Shown here in pieces: positions 12,536 through 25,300 of a stretch of DNA of 64,000 nt; positions within the stretch are counted from its first letter, which is position 1; the number at the start of each line of letters is the position of its first letter. The stretch covers positions 10,906,499-10,970,498 of the forward strand of contig NC_092565.1 in NCBI RefSeq assembly GCF_037975245.1, in the 5' to 3' direction. The position numbers and the translations under genes are program-made. The DNA is from Apostichopus japonicus. Its lineage: Eukaryota > Echinodermata > Holothuroidea > Aspidochirotida > Stichopodidae. The notes below the pieces were generated by a model. That model saw only the letters and a program-made list of their open reading frames with translations. It was not told the origin of the DNA and ran no database searches.

Positions 12536-14713
12536 TTTCAGCAAGGACTAAATGAAAAGTCATGAAAAAAGTTCTTTGTTTCGTTGAGTTTATTTCATTT
12601 TGTTGAACAAATATTATGATCTTATTATGTATATAGATCTGCGTGCACATTAATATGATGACATTTCAAAAAATGAAACTATCTGTAGCATATTTTGTTA
12701 TTATGTTGTAGCCATATGATACAATCCACTACAATATGGAATCTTAACTGTGCATGGATTAATTTTTGACTGGGCCATCATAACTTGAATTTACAATTCT
12801 GAGCCGTCTGGTGTAATCATATTACAAGTCATGTGGAACTTTCTAGGCCCATACTCATGGACGACTCACTACTCTTCCCGGATTACAAAAACACAAGAAG
12901 AAATGTTTGGGAAAATCTGAATGGATGCTCAAACTTCTATGTTGTTCAGGGAGGGTAATGGAATCAGGGAAATGACAGGTGGGGTGAGGAAGGAACCCCC
13001 CCTCCCCCTCCTAAGAAAATAGTAGATATTTGGAAATTGTAATTCAATACCATTGCATGTAGTATAAGACAGTCCCTAATTATCCCCCCAAAAAAGGGTG
13101 GATTTCGAGTTATTCCAAGTTTCCAAAATGAGTCTCCTAACATAGCAGGGCTCTGGAGAGTAAACATAACATAACGTCATAAAACACATAATAACATAAC
13201 ATTTAATGCTTTCCTAGACATAAATATATCACCTTCAGAGAAACTAACACCTTGAGAGAATCTTCTGTGGTGACTGATATATTTGGAGATGAGGGGAATG
13301 ATTTAAAAATATCTGCGAAACACTTTTTGAAGGCTTTGTAGGACATTGTCTTATATACTACTATGGTTCCTATGAACAAAAATTGCTATGCATTATTTCC
13401 ATTTGAATAGAAATGTGCCCAGTTTGCAAGGCAATTTGTGATGCGATACTGACTCAATTATTCCTTGCATATATAATGAGTTAATTATTTAACCAAACTG
13501 GTATATTAAGCAGCATAGATTAATCAGTCTTGGACAAATTTTACATCAACCAGGCTGTTGCTTAAAATAAGATGTTCGTTTGATCTAAACAAACTCCTTA
13601 ATTAAGAATCCTCTAATATCTTTCTACTCAAAGACATTAATTAGATATTAATTAAAAGATTCTATCCACAGCTGAAACTTCTGTGGCTGGGAAAACATTT
13701 TGTATCTAGCATTTCCAACATATTTGCCATTTTTGGCCAGTTTCATCAATTTTTAGCATTGTCAATCATTATTTGATCAAAGTAAACACTTGTACTAGTG
13801 CAGCTAATAATCTGTCTTGTGATGGGATTTTTGTATTGAAACAGTGTCGATTGTGTATGGCAATACATGCCAGAAGCCGTCTGGTAAAAGGAGAGACCTA
13901 CTGTAAGTAGTGTCTCTAATCTGCACAATATCCTGAGTTCATGGTACATTGAAAACAAACAAAAAAATCTAAAATATGTTGACTTTTACTGATTAGTCAA
14001 TAAAAGATTAACAAAGATAGAAACAAAGCATTTCCAGAAAACATTTGTTACATTGTCAAAACACTACTGACAAAGATCTTTCAGTAAATGTTAAAATACA
14101 AGCATAGTTAACTTTATCAGAACAAACACATCTCCACTAAGTAGAAAGGTAAATTTTTTCCCCTCACTTTAAGGATGGAAAAATTCATTTTGTCATATTT
14201 TTTTCTGCAATTACGTTTGTCTGTAAGTTGTCCTCAATTTGTAACATTTGCATGTCATATGACAATCTCCTTAAATAATCTTTCACTTAAACTGGCTGTT
14301 ACAGGACACTATACCAACCACCACAGATGAAAAAAAATTAAATATTTAAATTTAGTTTGTTCTATAAAGAGGCAAAACTAAGGTTGTTTGTATCATATAC
14401 AATTCTATAACTTATATATAACATAGACAATACCAGAGAAAAAAATTTCATAAACCTTTCAGTCAGGCAGATGTCAGGGAAGAGGGAGGGGGGAACCTAT
14501 AAGCTCAATCCTCTGAATACATCCCCAAATATTATCCGACATCCTTACAGCAACAAGTCATAATATTAAAGGGATGCCTTAGTAGTCTGTGACAGACACA
14601 AACTAATGCCCAGTCTAGACAGAAATTGTTCAACTCTGTTCACCTGTACACAGACCTCTGTATAGTACAACAGTGTTTTGGCTACATGCCAATGGTTTTA
14701 ATCAAAGGTTATA

Positions 14714-14800
14714 TTATTTCTTCCTCTTCTTGGTCTTTGGTTGCTGATTTTCCTGGTCTTCGTTGTCCTGGTCTTCATTATCTTCACCATCTGAATTCTG
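14714..14800 (-). CDS. FANCI: FANCI last exon: acidic tail and nuclear localisation signal
   Basis: The exon encodes [20 protein letters not shown] followed by PKTKKRKK and TAA (14714-14716). The terminal KTKKRKK corresponds to the human C-terminal basic NLS (KKKRKK). Human FANCI has an EDGE motif just upstream; here the nearest equivalent reads S-D-G-E. The tail is low-complexity acidic, as in human. Confidence 0.85.
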   Translation of the reverse strand, partial: QNSDGEDNEDQDNEDQENQQPKTKKRKK

Positions 14801-17800
14801 CTGATGTGAGACAAAGTAACAGTGTTATTAGCATCATTGGACTTCACTACAAGATAGCCCATACCGTATAGCAGGGAGTGGTTATCGTTTACTCAGGGAT
14901 CACTCAAAGCAAAGTTTTCGACACTAGAATCCTGATAGAGACACCTGTATTAATGCACAACTTGGCCAAACAGCTGAGAAAAATCAGATTTAATGTTTCT
15001 TCTGAAGACTTAAAGAAGTTTATATAAGACAAGATCGCACCACCTTAATGCTTCAATTTCAAAGGTTTCTTCTACTTATTATAATGTTGATTATTATCAT
15101 GTTGATTTTGCAGTAAAAGAGATGGATTTTTGCAAAAGGCTGTAAACAAAATATTGAAGTTCTTTTATAAGACCAAATACTGCCACCAACTTCAGTACCA
15201 ACACTGTTGACACTGACCTTTAAGAATATCGAAAGTAAAACAGAATTGTCAAACAGATGGAATGTTACATGTTTCACCTCCTGGTAGCAGTACCACATAA
15301 CACTTTTAAGAAATGGCAGCTCTGTGACACCCCTTTGAGGCCCGAATATCTTTCACATGGAACAAGATTTTACCTGGATATATGCAGGGGAGGGGGGGGG
15401 GTTGACCTCTCCCTTGACGATGCAATTCATTAACTTGGTTTACTCAAGTCTAATTCAAGTGATGAATAGAAAGCACGTCATCTGATCTGCTATTTGATAT
15501 GTGCTAACCCGAGAAAGGTTTTGGAATGATGACATGTTTACATTCAATTGGTATAATTTAAAGTGTCAACAAGGGGAAAAGGGGGTTCTTTTATTTAAAT
15601 GCAATATTCGTTTGTGTCACTACTCAGAGCTCCTAAAATCATCATACACTTGCCGCCAAACACACAAGAAAGAAAAAAATGTTTCAAAAGCAGTCGCACA
15701 TTGCACAACTCTAAAAAGATACATGCATGTACCAGGAGTTAACATTGGCTAATGCGTTTCATAGCTCTATTTGGGGGGGGGGGGTGGTAGGATGGAAGGA
15801 AGCCTTTACCTCTGATTCACTGCCGCTCTCATTGAAAGCTGCCTCCACGGCAGCCGAGTTGATCCTGAAATCTCTGCAGGTACTCAACTTGAAATCCTGC
15901 AGTAGGTTGGTCTATCGAAGCAAGAAAACATAAATTGGAGTACCGAGACTGCGCATCTTAAAGACTGATTTTAGTCTATATTCGTATTTAAACATTTACT
16001 TCATTCTCCTAAGAATTGAATCTTTAATTAAGGTTTTGCATCATTGATAGATATCTATGATTTCTGGTCCATGAGATGACACAAGACACATATCAGTATT
16101 AAGGAACTTCAAGATTTTTCTGGATAAAATTTTGCTATACATCTTCTTCTCTCAAGCCCTGCTCTGACCAGACAACTCTTCCCCAGACGTGAAGGAATAT
16201 GGACCCTTTCGAGCATCACAGAGAGTAGCTCTTTCAGGACGGTTTAAAATATTAGGAAACAGAATATGCCAATTAGACTTAAAGTAGTAAACAGTGAGTA
16301 AGGGACATAATGACAGATTATGTTCAACAGATGGGAGGAAAGGGTGAAGAACTTAAACAGAGGAGGAGGGGACATGGACTTCAGCCAGGGAGGGGGCTAC
16401 CCCATACCTGGCAACACCCTCCCTTGGAATATCTCATTCCCTCTCTACCGGTTCTCTTTCCAGGAAGTCTAAAGAGGATTCTAATCGAAGCTTGGAGAGC
16501 AGACTCCTCCCAAAAACTTTCTTAATCGTGATAAATCACTGAAAGCAATCCATGAGTGACGTGGCTGTGGGAGGTCTCCATCTTACTTACATAAATCTGA
16601 AACATTTCAAAATACTAATTTTCGACATCATTACTTTCCCTTCCTCTCTTCAGTTCCCCACGAACATCCAAAATGTCCTGCCCCCACCCCCCCTAAAACA
16701 AAAAAAAACTTACCTTTGATTTCTTAGCAAGTCTGATGACAAACTTCTCGTAGTTTTCGATGGCATAGATCAGGTTTGGGATAAGTTTCCCTTCTCTCAT
16801 GACTACACCAGCTTTACCCTTCATCAGGAAGGCTGAATCGCCCCCTCCCGTCTTACCGGAGGGTTTTGCACCCTTCTTCTTACTCTTTTGCTTTGGAATG
16901 GAACTAAGTTTCTCAGCTTGGGTTGTCTGAAGAAAGATAGTCAATTACAATAAATATTAATAAGGGATGTAAAGGTAAAAAATATCTATATACACAGCCA
17001 AAAAAAAAAGCATGTTTATCAATACTTATAAACAGCATAATTAGGAAGCTTTTAGTTTCTGAGCTAATTCACATTTCACACGTTTCACACACGTACCACA
17101 TGTAACACGTTTCAAGGAGATATGAAGGAATACCCCTTTAAGCTATCCCTTTGTTATATGCCACATGTACATACTGTACCTGTACATATGTAATGAACGG
17201 ATAAATGGACTGTGTGAGCTGGGTTCCCGATAACTTCACCAGTTTCTCATATCTCTCTGAGAAATGGCCAGTATGCCCCACATACAGAGACAGGAACTGC
17301 AATTAAAGAGTCATAATAAAGAATAGAGATATGATAAATGTTTAGATATTAAAAGTAACAAACATAACCGACAGAGTGAAACTGATACAGTTAATTATCT
17401 GTTGCATTAAAGGGGTGGTGACTTTAGCCAGAATGTCAGTCTTGCTTGATGTGTTATAGTTCAAGCAAAAAGAAAAAGATTTTGAGTGTTGGTATTAAAT
17501 GCCCCTGAAAGGCTTCAAACATCATAAAAAGGCCTAAATGTAAATACTAATCCATTGTTTTATAAGTTCATATAACTCCACAAAAACATATTCCTTGACT
17601 TCATATACATAAGAGACCGGCCTTGTATGACATTCGACATCATTTGTCCTTGACAAATTTGTACTGTTTTGTAAAACTGTCATTTTGAAGACATAAAAGT
17701 CTTAATGTTTTCCAACTGAGTTTTGTGTTACATCTGAGGAACTGACCTGACTGGCTGTGTATTAGACTTACTAGTCCAGTCACTTTAGTTGATGACCTTA

Positions 17801-19332
17801 CCTTATTTGAAAGGGTCATTTCTCAAAAATGCAAACTGTTATAATAGAAAATCCAACCTGAACTGATAGTAGTCTCTATTTAATGATCTACAAATTTTAA
17901 TTTGTGTCTAAAGGTCATCCTTGCAGACTTAACTGGTAAATGGTGCTTCATAGTTCTATAAAGTGGTGTAAAACAGGTGAGGGGATGCCCAGCAGGGTTA
18001 CTAACACAATCAGACTGGTAGCAAGTACACTACCCGATACTCAGTTATATGCACATGTATAACACAGAATGAACAGAGTGTAAACTGCTAACTGGTTCTG
18101 AACAGAGATACCTGGCAGAGGTGGAGGATGGAAGGACTATGACTGTAGGCGAATTGTCTAGCCTACATGCCATGGGGGGAGGAGGAGGGGAGGGGGGTAC
18201 TCCACGGATATTGTAGGAAACATCTCCACATTGGATTACTGAGTACATTCCTTCCCGATGTAGGTCTGCAACATTTTCTTTATTCCATGACAAATCTTTT
18301 CAAATTCATCTCCATGTGGAGTGAGTTAATACAACATCAGACAAATGGTATATTTATATCACAGGAAAAGATCATCTCCATGTGGAATGAGTTAATACAA
18401 CATCAGACCCATGGTATATTTATATCACAGGAAAAGATCTTACGTATTTGCAGAAGATGGTCAGCACATCATAGAGCTTAACCAGACTCTTGACGGTGTT
18501 GCTCAATGGCAGACCGACTGGGACGGCAGTCTGTGTGAGTTCGTGGAAACTGTTGAGTAGGAAGCCCAGTTGGTGACAGATTACTTTCTCAAACTTTTCA
18601 AGATCTTCATTTTCTTCGTCCTCGGTAGCTTTCTCTGGAAACGGAAGAATAACACTAATTCTGAGGGAATGGATGTAACAAACTAAGATGGATATAATTT
18701 GTCAAAGTGTATCTAACCTGAGGAAAGCATGCATTGATCATTCAACAAGAAACAGCTACATGTAACGTAACTGGATGTGCAAACGGAACAATTTCGAACA
18801 TAAGACAGTCCCCAAAGCTCTAGTATTGCTCTTGTTCTAGTGAAATCAAAATAAAACAACTTTATTCCCCACAGCATTAATATATATATCTATCTATATA
18901 TATATCTATATAAATATATATATATATATATATGTATAGACTCATTACGTTTTCAATTATATATATTCATTTGCCTTTGTCGTTTACCTCCATTTCATTA
19001 ACAAAAGTCTGTGTAAAGTATCTCTTTTGAGATCCGGCTTTAGGAATCACAAATGACTTCCAGTTGGTTAGAATCATGTTTGATCTCTAGAGTAGGGCAA
19101 ATATGTCACCAAAAACAGAACTAGTATTGTTCGATACAGGTGAGAAACGCCTTCAGTGGAATTACGCCCTTCCTTACAGGTTTCGAACCTCTGGACATAC
19201 AATCAGCGTCCATAGCCAAGTTGGTTAGGGTGTCCGCATATAAAGCGGGTTCGAATCCCGGTGGAGACTGGAAGTTTTTTCACTGTTCTAAATATACACA
19301 TATACATATATATATATATTTATATATATGTA

Positions 19333-19373
<41 letters not shown>

Positions 19374-22300
19374 GTATGTTTATGTGGAGAAGTAAAATAA
19401 TTGTTTCCTTTACATTAGACCACAGAGATAGTTGTATGGAACAACTGCAAAAGAAAGTCTCTGCTGAAATAAAATAATGGTATTAAAAAACTTAGATCAT
19501 GAAGAAAACTTTTAAGATGTAATATAATTTACATTGATTACCATTCCTTGGAAGTCCTGAATTGCTTGCCGTTTTCTTGTTAAGCAGCCACACTATCTTA
19601 TCCACGAGATAATCGGACCAGGATAACACTAACAACTGAAAAGTATTTCAAAACAAGAAATAAAATCAAAACAAGAAAAGTTCTGTCACCAGTATCATTG
19701 TAGTGACATTCAACAACAAGCTCCCTCTGTGTTCAGGTAAAGTGGTCAGATGCTGGGAAAAGAGCCCCCCCCCCATCTATAAAGGGGGACGATAAGCAGC
19801 TTTTTTATTTTGGACGACAAATTCTCCAAACCGATTGAAGATTACTAAATGATAAGATTGTGATTGATCACACAAAGATATAATCTTCATTTTTTCTTTC
19901 ACCAAATTTTTTTTCTTTTTTTCACAAATAAAAAGATTTTTCTTAATTAAATGGAGGGAGTTTATTCAACAAATAAAGCTTACTAAGTGAATAAGAAATG
20001 AATTTGATATGATCCTCAACATTTCTTCACTTGGGTACTTGTTTCATATAAGTGTTGAAAATGTTAAAAATGCAAATTGGTCAAAAATGTCAAAACTGAA
20101 ACTTGACCAAGTTAAACAAGCCATTGAGCTACAGTACTTAAAAATGGCAGTTTAGGATTTACAAGTCAGAAAGAGTGACAAGTTTTCTCATAGATCCGAT
20201 TCAATAAATCTCATCATGTTCTCTTGAAAATAGGAGAGATCATAATACTAATACAGAGATGCAACTTGCAGTTAACGTAGATTAGGATAATATCAGTATC
20301 CTAACCTGTTCAAAGTAACCATTCCCCTGAACCCCAGCTTGCATATCCTCCCACTATAAATATCAAACATGCTACACTTACGATGCATTGGTGAGATGTC
20401 TTATTGTTGACAATCGCAAAGTGAGTTTTGTCTTCAACCTCAACCTCCTGAAAGACAATCAAAGGAAGATAAAAGTGAAGGAGAATAAAACAACAGAATT
20501 GTGGGGTGTGAGAGGAGGGGAAGGGTGAATGACGGAGGGGTAATTCATGCCTTAATGCATTGAATGGTACTTCAAGGCATTCTCATGTCTAGATCCACTT
20601 AATAGCAGCGAATCAAAAACAGTTTTCATTAACTTTCATGTTTAAGTCTTACTTTCTTTTTAAAAATCTACAAGAGATATTGAAATATAACCTGGACTGA
20701 CAGTAGTCTTTACTTTGTTGGTGGTTTTATGTTTGTTTTTTCCCTAAGTTCTTGTCTCTAGAGGCTAGAGTCATCATCCTTGAAGGATTCTCACCTGGTC
20801 AATATCACCAACTTGACTATGAAGATCCTGAGACATGGATCGGATGAGAGAGCCGCCGCTTTTAACACAGATCGTCAGGTCCCACTGCAAGGATAACAAT
20901 CTCTTGGCCAAGACAGGATCATCTGGCACAAAGGTTAAAAGAATAGAAAAAAATATATTCTCATCAATATATTGGTTATTTATAAGTTGATTATTATTTT
21001 ATGGTTTTAAGAAGTTCATTGCTTAAATCATGGTACTATTTATGACACTTATTTTAAACTATAAAACATCACTTCAAAAAAATGACTTTAAGAAAATAAC
21101 TTCATAATTAAACGGTACATAGAAATATCCGAGAGAGTTATCAGTTTTGCAGAGATCAAATATTTGAATGTCAAAAAAAAATGTCAATATTTGAAAGCAA
21201 GCATTATATTATCTGTTCATAACTTGATTATGTGTTAAAAGAATACTGTTATCAGTAAACCATTGGTTCCACTACTGATAATAGGGTTATCAACATTGAT
21301 GTTGTTCTGTTATTTATGTATTCTATTATTTTTAGACCTGTGCTATGGTTGAGGGGATAAAGGGTTGTGGCATTAGAAGTAATATGCAACCTTACATCTG
21401 GGAGATCGTGGGTTCCACTACTGGCCGGCCAGAGTAAGGTGGGTTTTGTCTTCCTGGGGAAATCTATGGTTTCCCCATTTGAAATGCTCTTATAATTTTG
21501 TAAAGAAAATGAGCTAAGACTGTAGGTTGGATGGCCAACCGACATGAAGTGTTAGTTATATTCCATTGTAATTGTTTTTGTATTAAAGCGCTTTGGATCA
21601 TCGCTCTTCCAGAGTTGTACTCAGAGCTATATAAATGTATTATTGCTATTATTACCACATGCACATGTGGTTGCTTAGCAACGTAAAATAACAGCCTTCC
21701 CGCCTTCCCGCCTTCGTCAATTTGTTGTAGTTTCTAATATGAATAATGCATAGCAGGCCACACAATGTATGCTGGGCACAGATATGCACACACACGCACA
21801 CACAGAACTTTGTAGAGTTATGAACATATATATGGAAAGATAACTAGTTGATGCAAGTGACCAAAACACTCCTTTATCCTACAATGGGACTTCTCTTCAT
21901 TTGCAACAAAAACCGATGTTGTAGGAAAACAGAGTACCAAACAAAAACCAGTTGTTAATCAGTTTGATGGAATAAGTGGCCGCAAAACCTCTTCTTAGAT
22001 GTTTTGAATGACATACTATTAGGCACCTACAGGTTTGATCACAGAGGTTATCTTTGCAGTATTCTAGTAGTAAGTGTGTGATCCAACCAAGTCATGCATA
22101 TGTAAACAAGGTGATTCCATTCCTTGGAAGGGGAGGAGGTTCCAAGGTAGAGGAAACTTGAGAAATGTTACTTTTTTAAAGGCACAAAAATATTGCTCAA
22201 TACTGTACAACATATTTAAATCATTGATAAAAGAAACCCCTTACCTATGGTGTGATCAGAGCAGACTTTCGTGGTCCAGGAATGCATTTGAGTGAACTGT

Positions 22301-25300
22301 GAATGAAAAAGGTACTAAAGCTATGCTTTACACAGAACCCAAACTAGAGACGAAAACCATCAGACTGCTGTAAAAGCTACGAACAAGATATTTACAAACT
22401 ATGCGCACGTTTTTCATATGGCGAGGTAAGTGAACTCTCGTCTGTTGATATGGGACCTTAATTGGCGGACCCTGGGAGCAGGAATGCGAAATTTACACGC
22501 CTGCCTAACAACTCTCTAAACACTCATCGAAAGGAAAAGGCTTGGTATAAGCCTGCGTTCATCCATGATAATCACAAGGATTGGGTTTCATGGCTTCCCA
22601 ACCAACGGAGAAATACTAAACAAAACTAGACAAGACCACCCTCCGCTGCCAAATATTTCTCCAAAAAGAAATTCATAAAAACTTCATAAAAGATAAATAT
22701 AAAGAGAGCTATTCATACAGTATGACCGAGGGCAAACTCTTCCATTTTCTCCATCTTCAAACGACTTGAAATTTAATCAACTCTTCAATGGTTACATTCT
22801 TGTAATTTTTGGATTGACATAGAAATGCTTACAGCAGCATAACAGTTACTTTATAGATAGAGGTGTTTCCAACAATGTTGCTAACATGACTACAATTGTT
22901 GAAGAGCTACTCATACAGCATGACCGAAGGCAAACTCTTCCATTTTTCAAACGACTTGAAATTTAATCAACTTTTCAATGGTCTCATTCTTGTAAGTTTT
23001 GGATTGGACACAGATGCAATTCTGAAAACACAACAGTACCACTGTTAATAACCTTTCCTTTTCTCACCTGTTCACTGTCAACATCGAGTTCTTTGGCAAG
23101 GGCACCAAAGATACCGCAGAAGCTGACAGAATCCTTCAAAGAGATCACTCGATCATCGGACTCAGTCGTCAGAATATCGATGAACATTCTCTGGAGAAGA
23201 ACATTGGATGGAGAGTATTGGAGCAGAAAGCTATGTTTAACTTGTTAATTGCATATATGTACATATCAGTGTTAGGGCTAGGATGTGAAAACAGGAGGGA
23301 AATTCCCCCAGTCAATTTACTTTTGAGGGGACTTTCAAATTTGGAGGGATTGTAAAAAAAATATTTGGGGTAGGGGAAATTTCATGATGTACATACATAT
23401 GCCCGTAACCAGAGTTAGCGGACATATAGTACATACAGTGCACGTGGTCGACCATTGTGACCAATACACACTTTGCAGTGCCACACTAACAAAGCCAGGG
23501 TTTTCTTTTTGAAAAACTTTATAATATCCGGCTTGTTATTGGCAAGTTCTGTAATGACAGTAATGGTGTCAGTTGCGGGAAGAACCAGGAATTCTTGCAG
23601 GGAATTCCCACCAAGAGAAAGTATTTTAGCAGGACCCTCAAAATAAATTGTGCAATCCTGCCTCCTAATGTGAACGTTGGTACAGATACAGATACTTACA
23701 GCTGATACACAGGGGGAAAAAAAGAAAAAAGAAAAAAAAAGAATGGAATGATATGAGAGAGGTATAAACTTAAGATTTTCTGCTGGAAAAAAAACTGACC
23801 AAAGCTCTTATGGCTTCCTAACTTTGTTCAACGTATTCAAATGAATTTCTGTGTCTTTCTGGACATCCTTTTCACTTCTTTCATTGGTGGTAAAAGTATG
23901 ATGGCCTGGTGATAGAACCATGCTAACCACTCACCTGTAACTTCTTCATAAAGATATGGATACTATTGTGTGGACTGATTTGGTGCTGGTCAGCGATAGA
24001 TGGCTCTAATTCTTGTAAGTAGTCGCTGATTTTCATTTTAAACTGATCACAGATTATAACAGTCGCTAGTTCTAAGCCCTCTATGGCCAGAGTGCTTGTG
24101 GCCTGAAAAGAAAAGAGGAGCAAAATGATAGAAAGAAGAACGAGGGCAACATTCGGAAAAAGGGATAAAGAAGGCTTCTGACTTCACCGTACTTGATAAA
24201 CCGTAGTGTAAAGGTAGTAAAAGAGTGTATTGTTTTTTAGAGATGACATTGAAAGGGCCAACTCTTTTGGGGAGGGGGACAACAGAGGCTAACCATTAGC
24301 ACTTTCAGAATGATGGGATACTACTTTATGCTTGTCAATTGAGACTTAGTTCAAAGTTCACAAATAACGTCTCCAACTACTACTGCTTTAAAGTTGTTCA
24401 AAGTATACTTTAACAGACATTATCACCCTCTAAATAACTCTCAGAAATTGGAAAGCATTAAACTAGACAATTAATCTGACCAGTATGTGATTTTCTGGCA
24501 TGTTTCTGGATAATACAACTCATGTAACTTTAAGTTTGTAGAATTGATAAAATTATACTGCTGCTAATATTACTGGTACGACTTTCAAAACAAATCACCA
24601 AGGCTTGTTCAAATTCCCTACCAGCCAAATGTTTCTTTGCTCTTTATTCGAAATCTGATTTTAATTTCTAAATCAGTGTTCCATTGTTCGCTTTATACTG
24701 GTACTAAATGTAATCAGACAGTAGTTTACAATGAAAGTTGTGGTTTAAAAATGATAACCAACTAATTTGCTCTCTGGTACAAACCTTTTGTTTGCCAACA
24801 ACTTGAGTCTTTCCATAAAGACTTGTGTTGATTTGATCCAAGAATACCCTGAAAAAAACATGCAAAAAACAAAAGAAAGTGAAAAACACATGAACGAGGT
24901 GATTACAAATGGATTTAATTGGAACAAAAACAAATCATCCGTTTAAAAAGTTTATCTCGAGTTCAAATTGCAGAATTAAAAAGGGAAAGAGTTTATTTTG
25001 CAAAGTATTAGAGTTGAAAATTGTGTCTATAAGGCAAAAATCTGGATGAATTTAATTAATTCAATTTAATTTTGTTAATTTATGTAGCTTTCTTGCATTT
25101 CATAATCGGATTTCAGTTCCAGAGAGATTGGCTAAAGTTACAAATGTATCTGACTGTGTAAAATCCATAGTTTTCCATCTTCAGTGTTTCAAAAGTTTTT
25201 CTTCTTGTACAAATAGGTGCAATCAGCTGGTAATTTAATGACAATAACAAATGCAGACTTGGTTCTTCCATGCAAAGTAGGCTAGATACTTTCACTGTAA

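Larger units (their letters stand above)
7333..14713. other. Intergenic region downstream of FANCI, no supported gene
   Basis: Apart from two copies of a dispersed repeat (listed separately), I see no supported exons. A locally CpG- and GC-richer patch around 9480-10000 and 10560-10640 could be regulatory, but nothing fixes a promoter. At 11534-11580 GGATCCAGGATTTT followed by a G-rich run resembles a hAT terminal sequence, without a visible partner end. The last part, above about 13900, should include the FANCI 3'UTR. Confidence 0.4.

Noticed and set aside
19206..19268. Functional tRNA gene
   Set aside because: Too short, no variable loop, two mismatches in the acceptor stem, and it leads into a microsatellite like a SINE head.
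19140..19400. Plus-strand frame ending in a Tyr/Ile repeat
   Set aside because: It translates a SINE head and a TA microsatellite.
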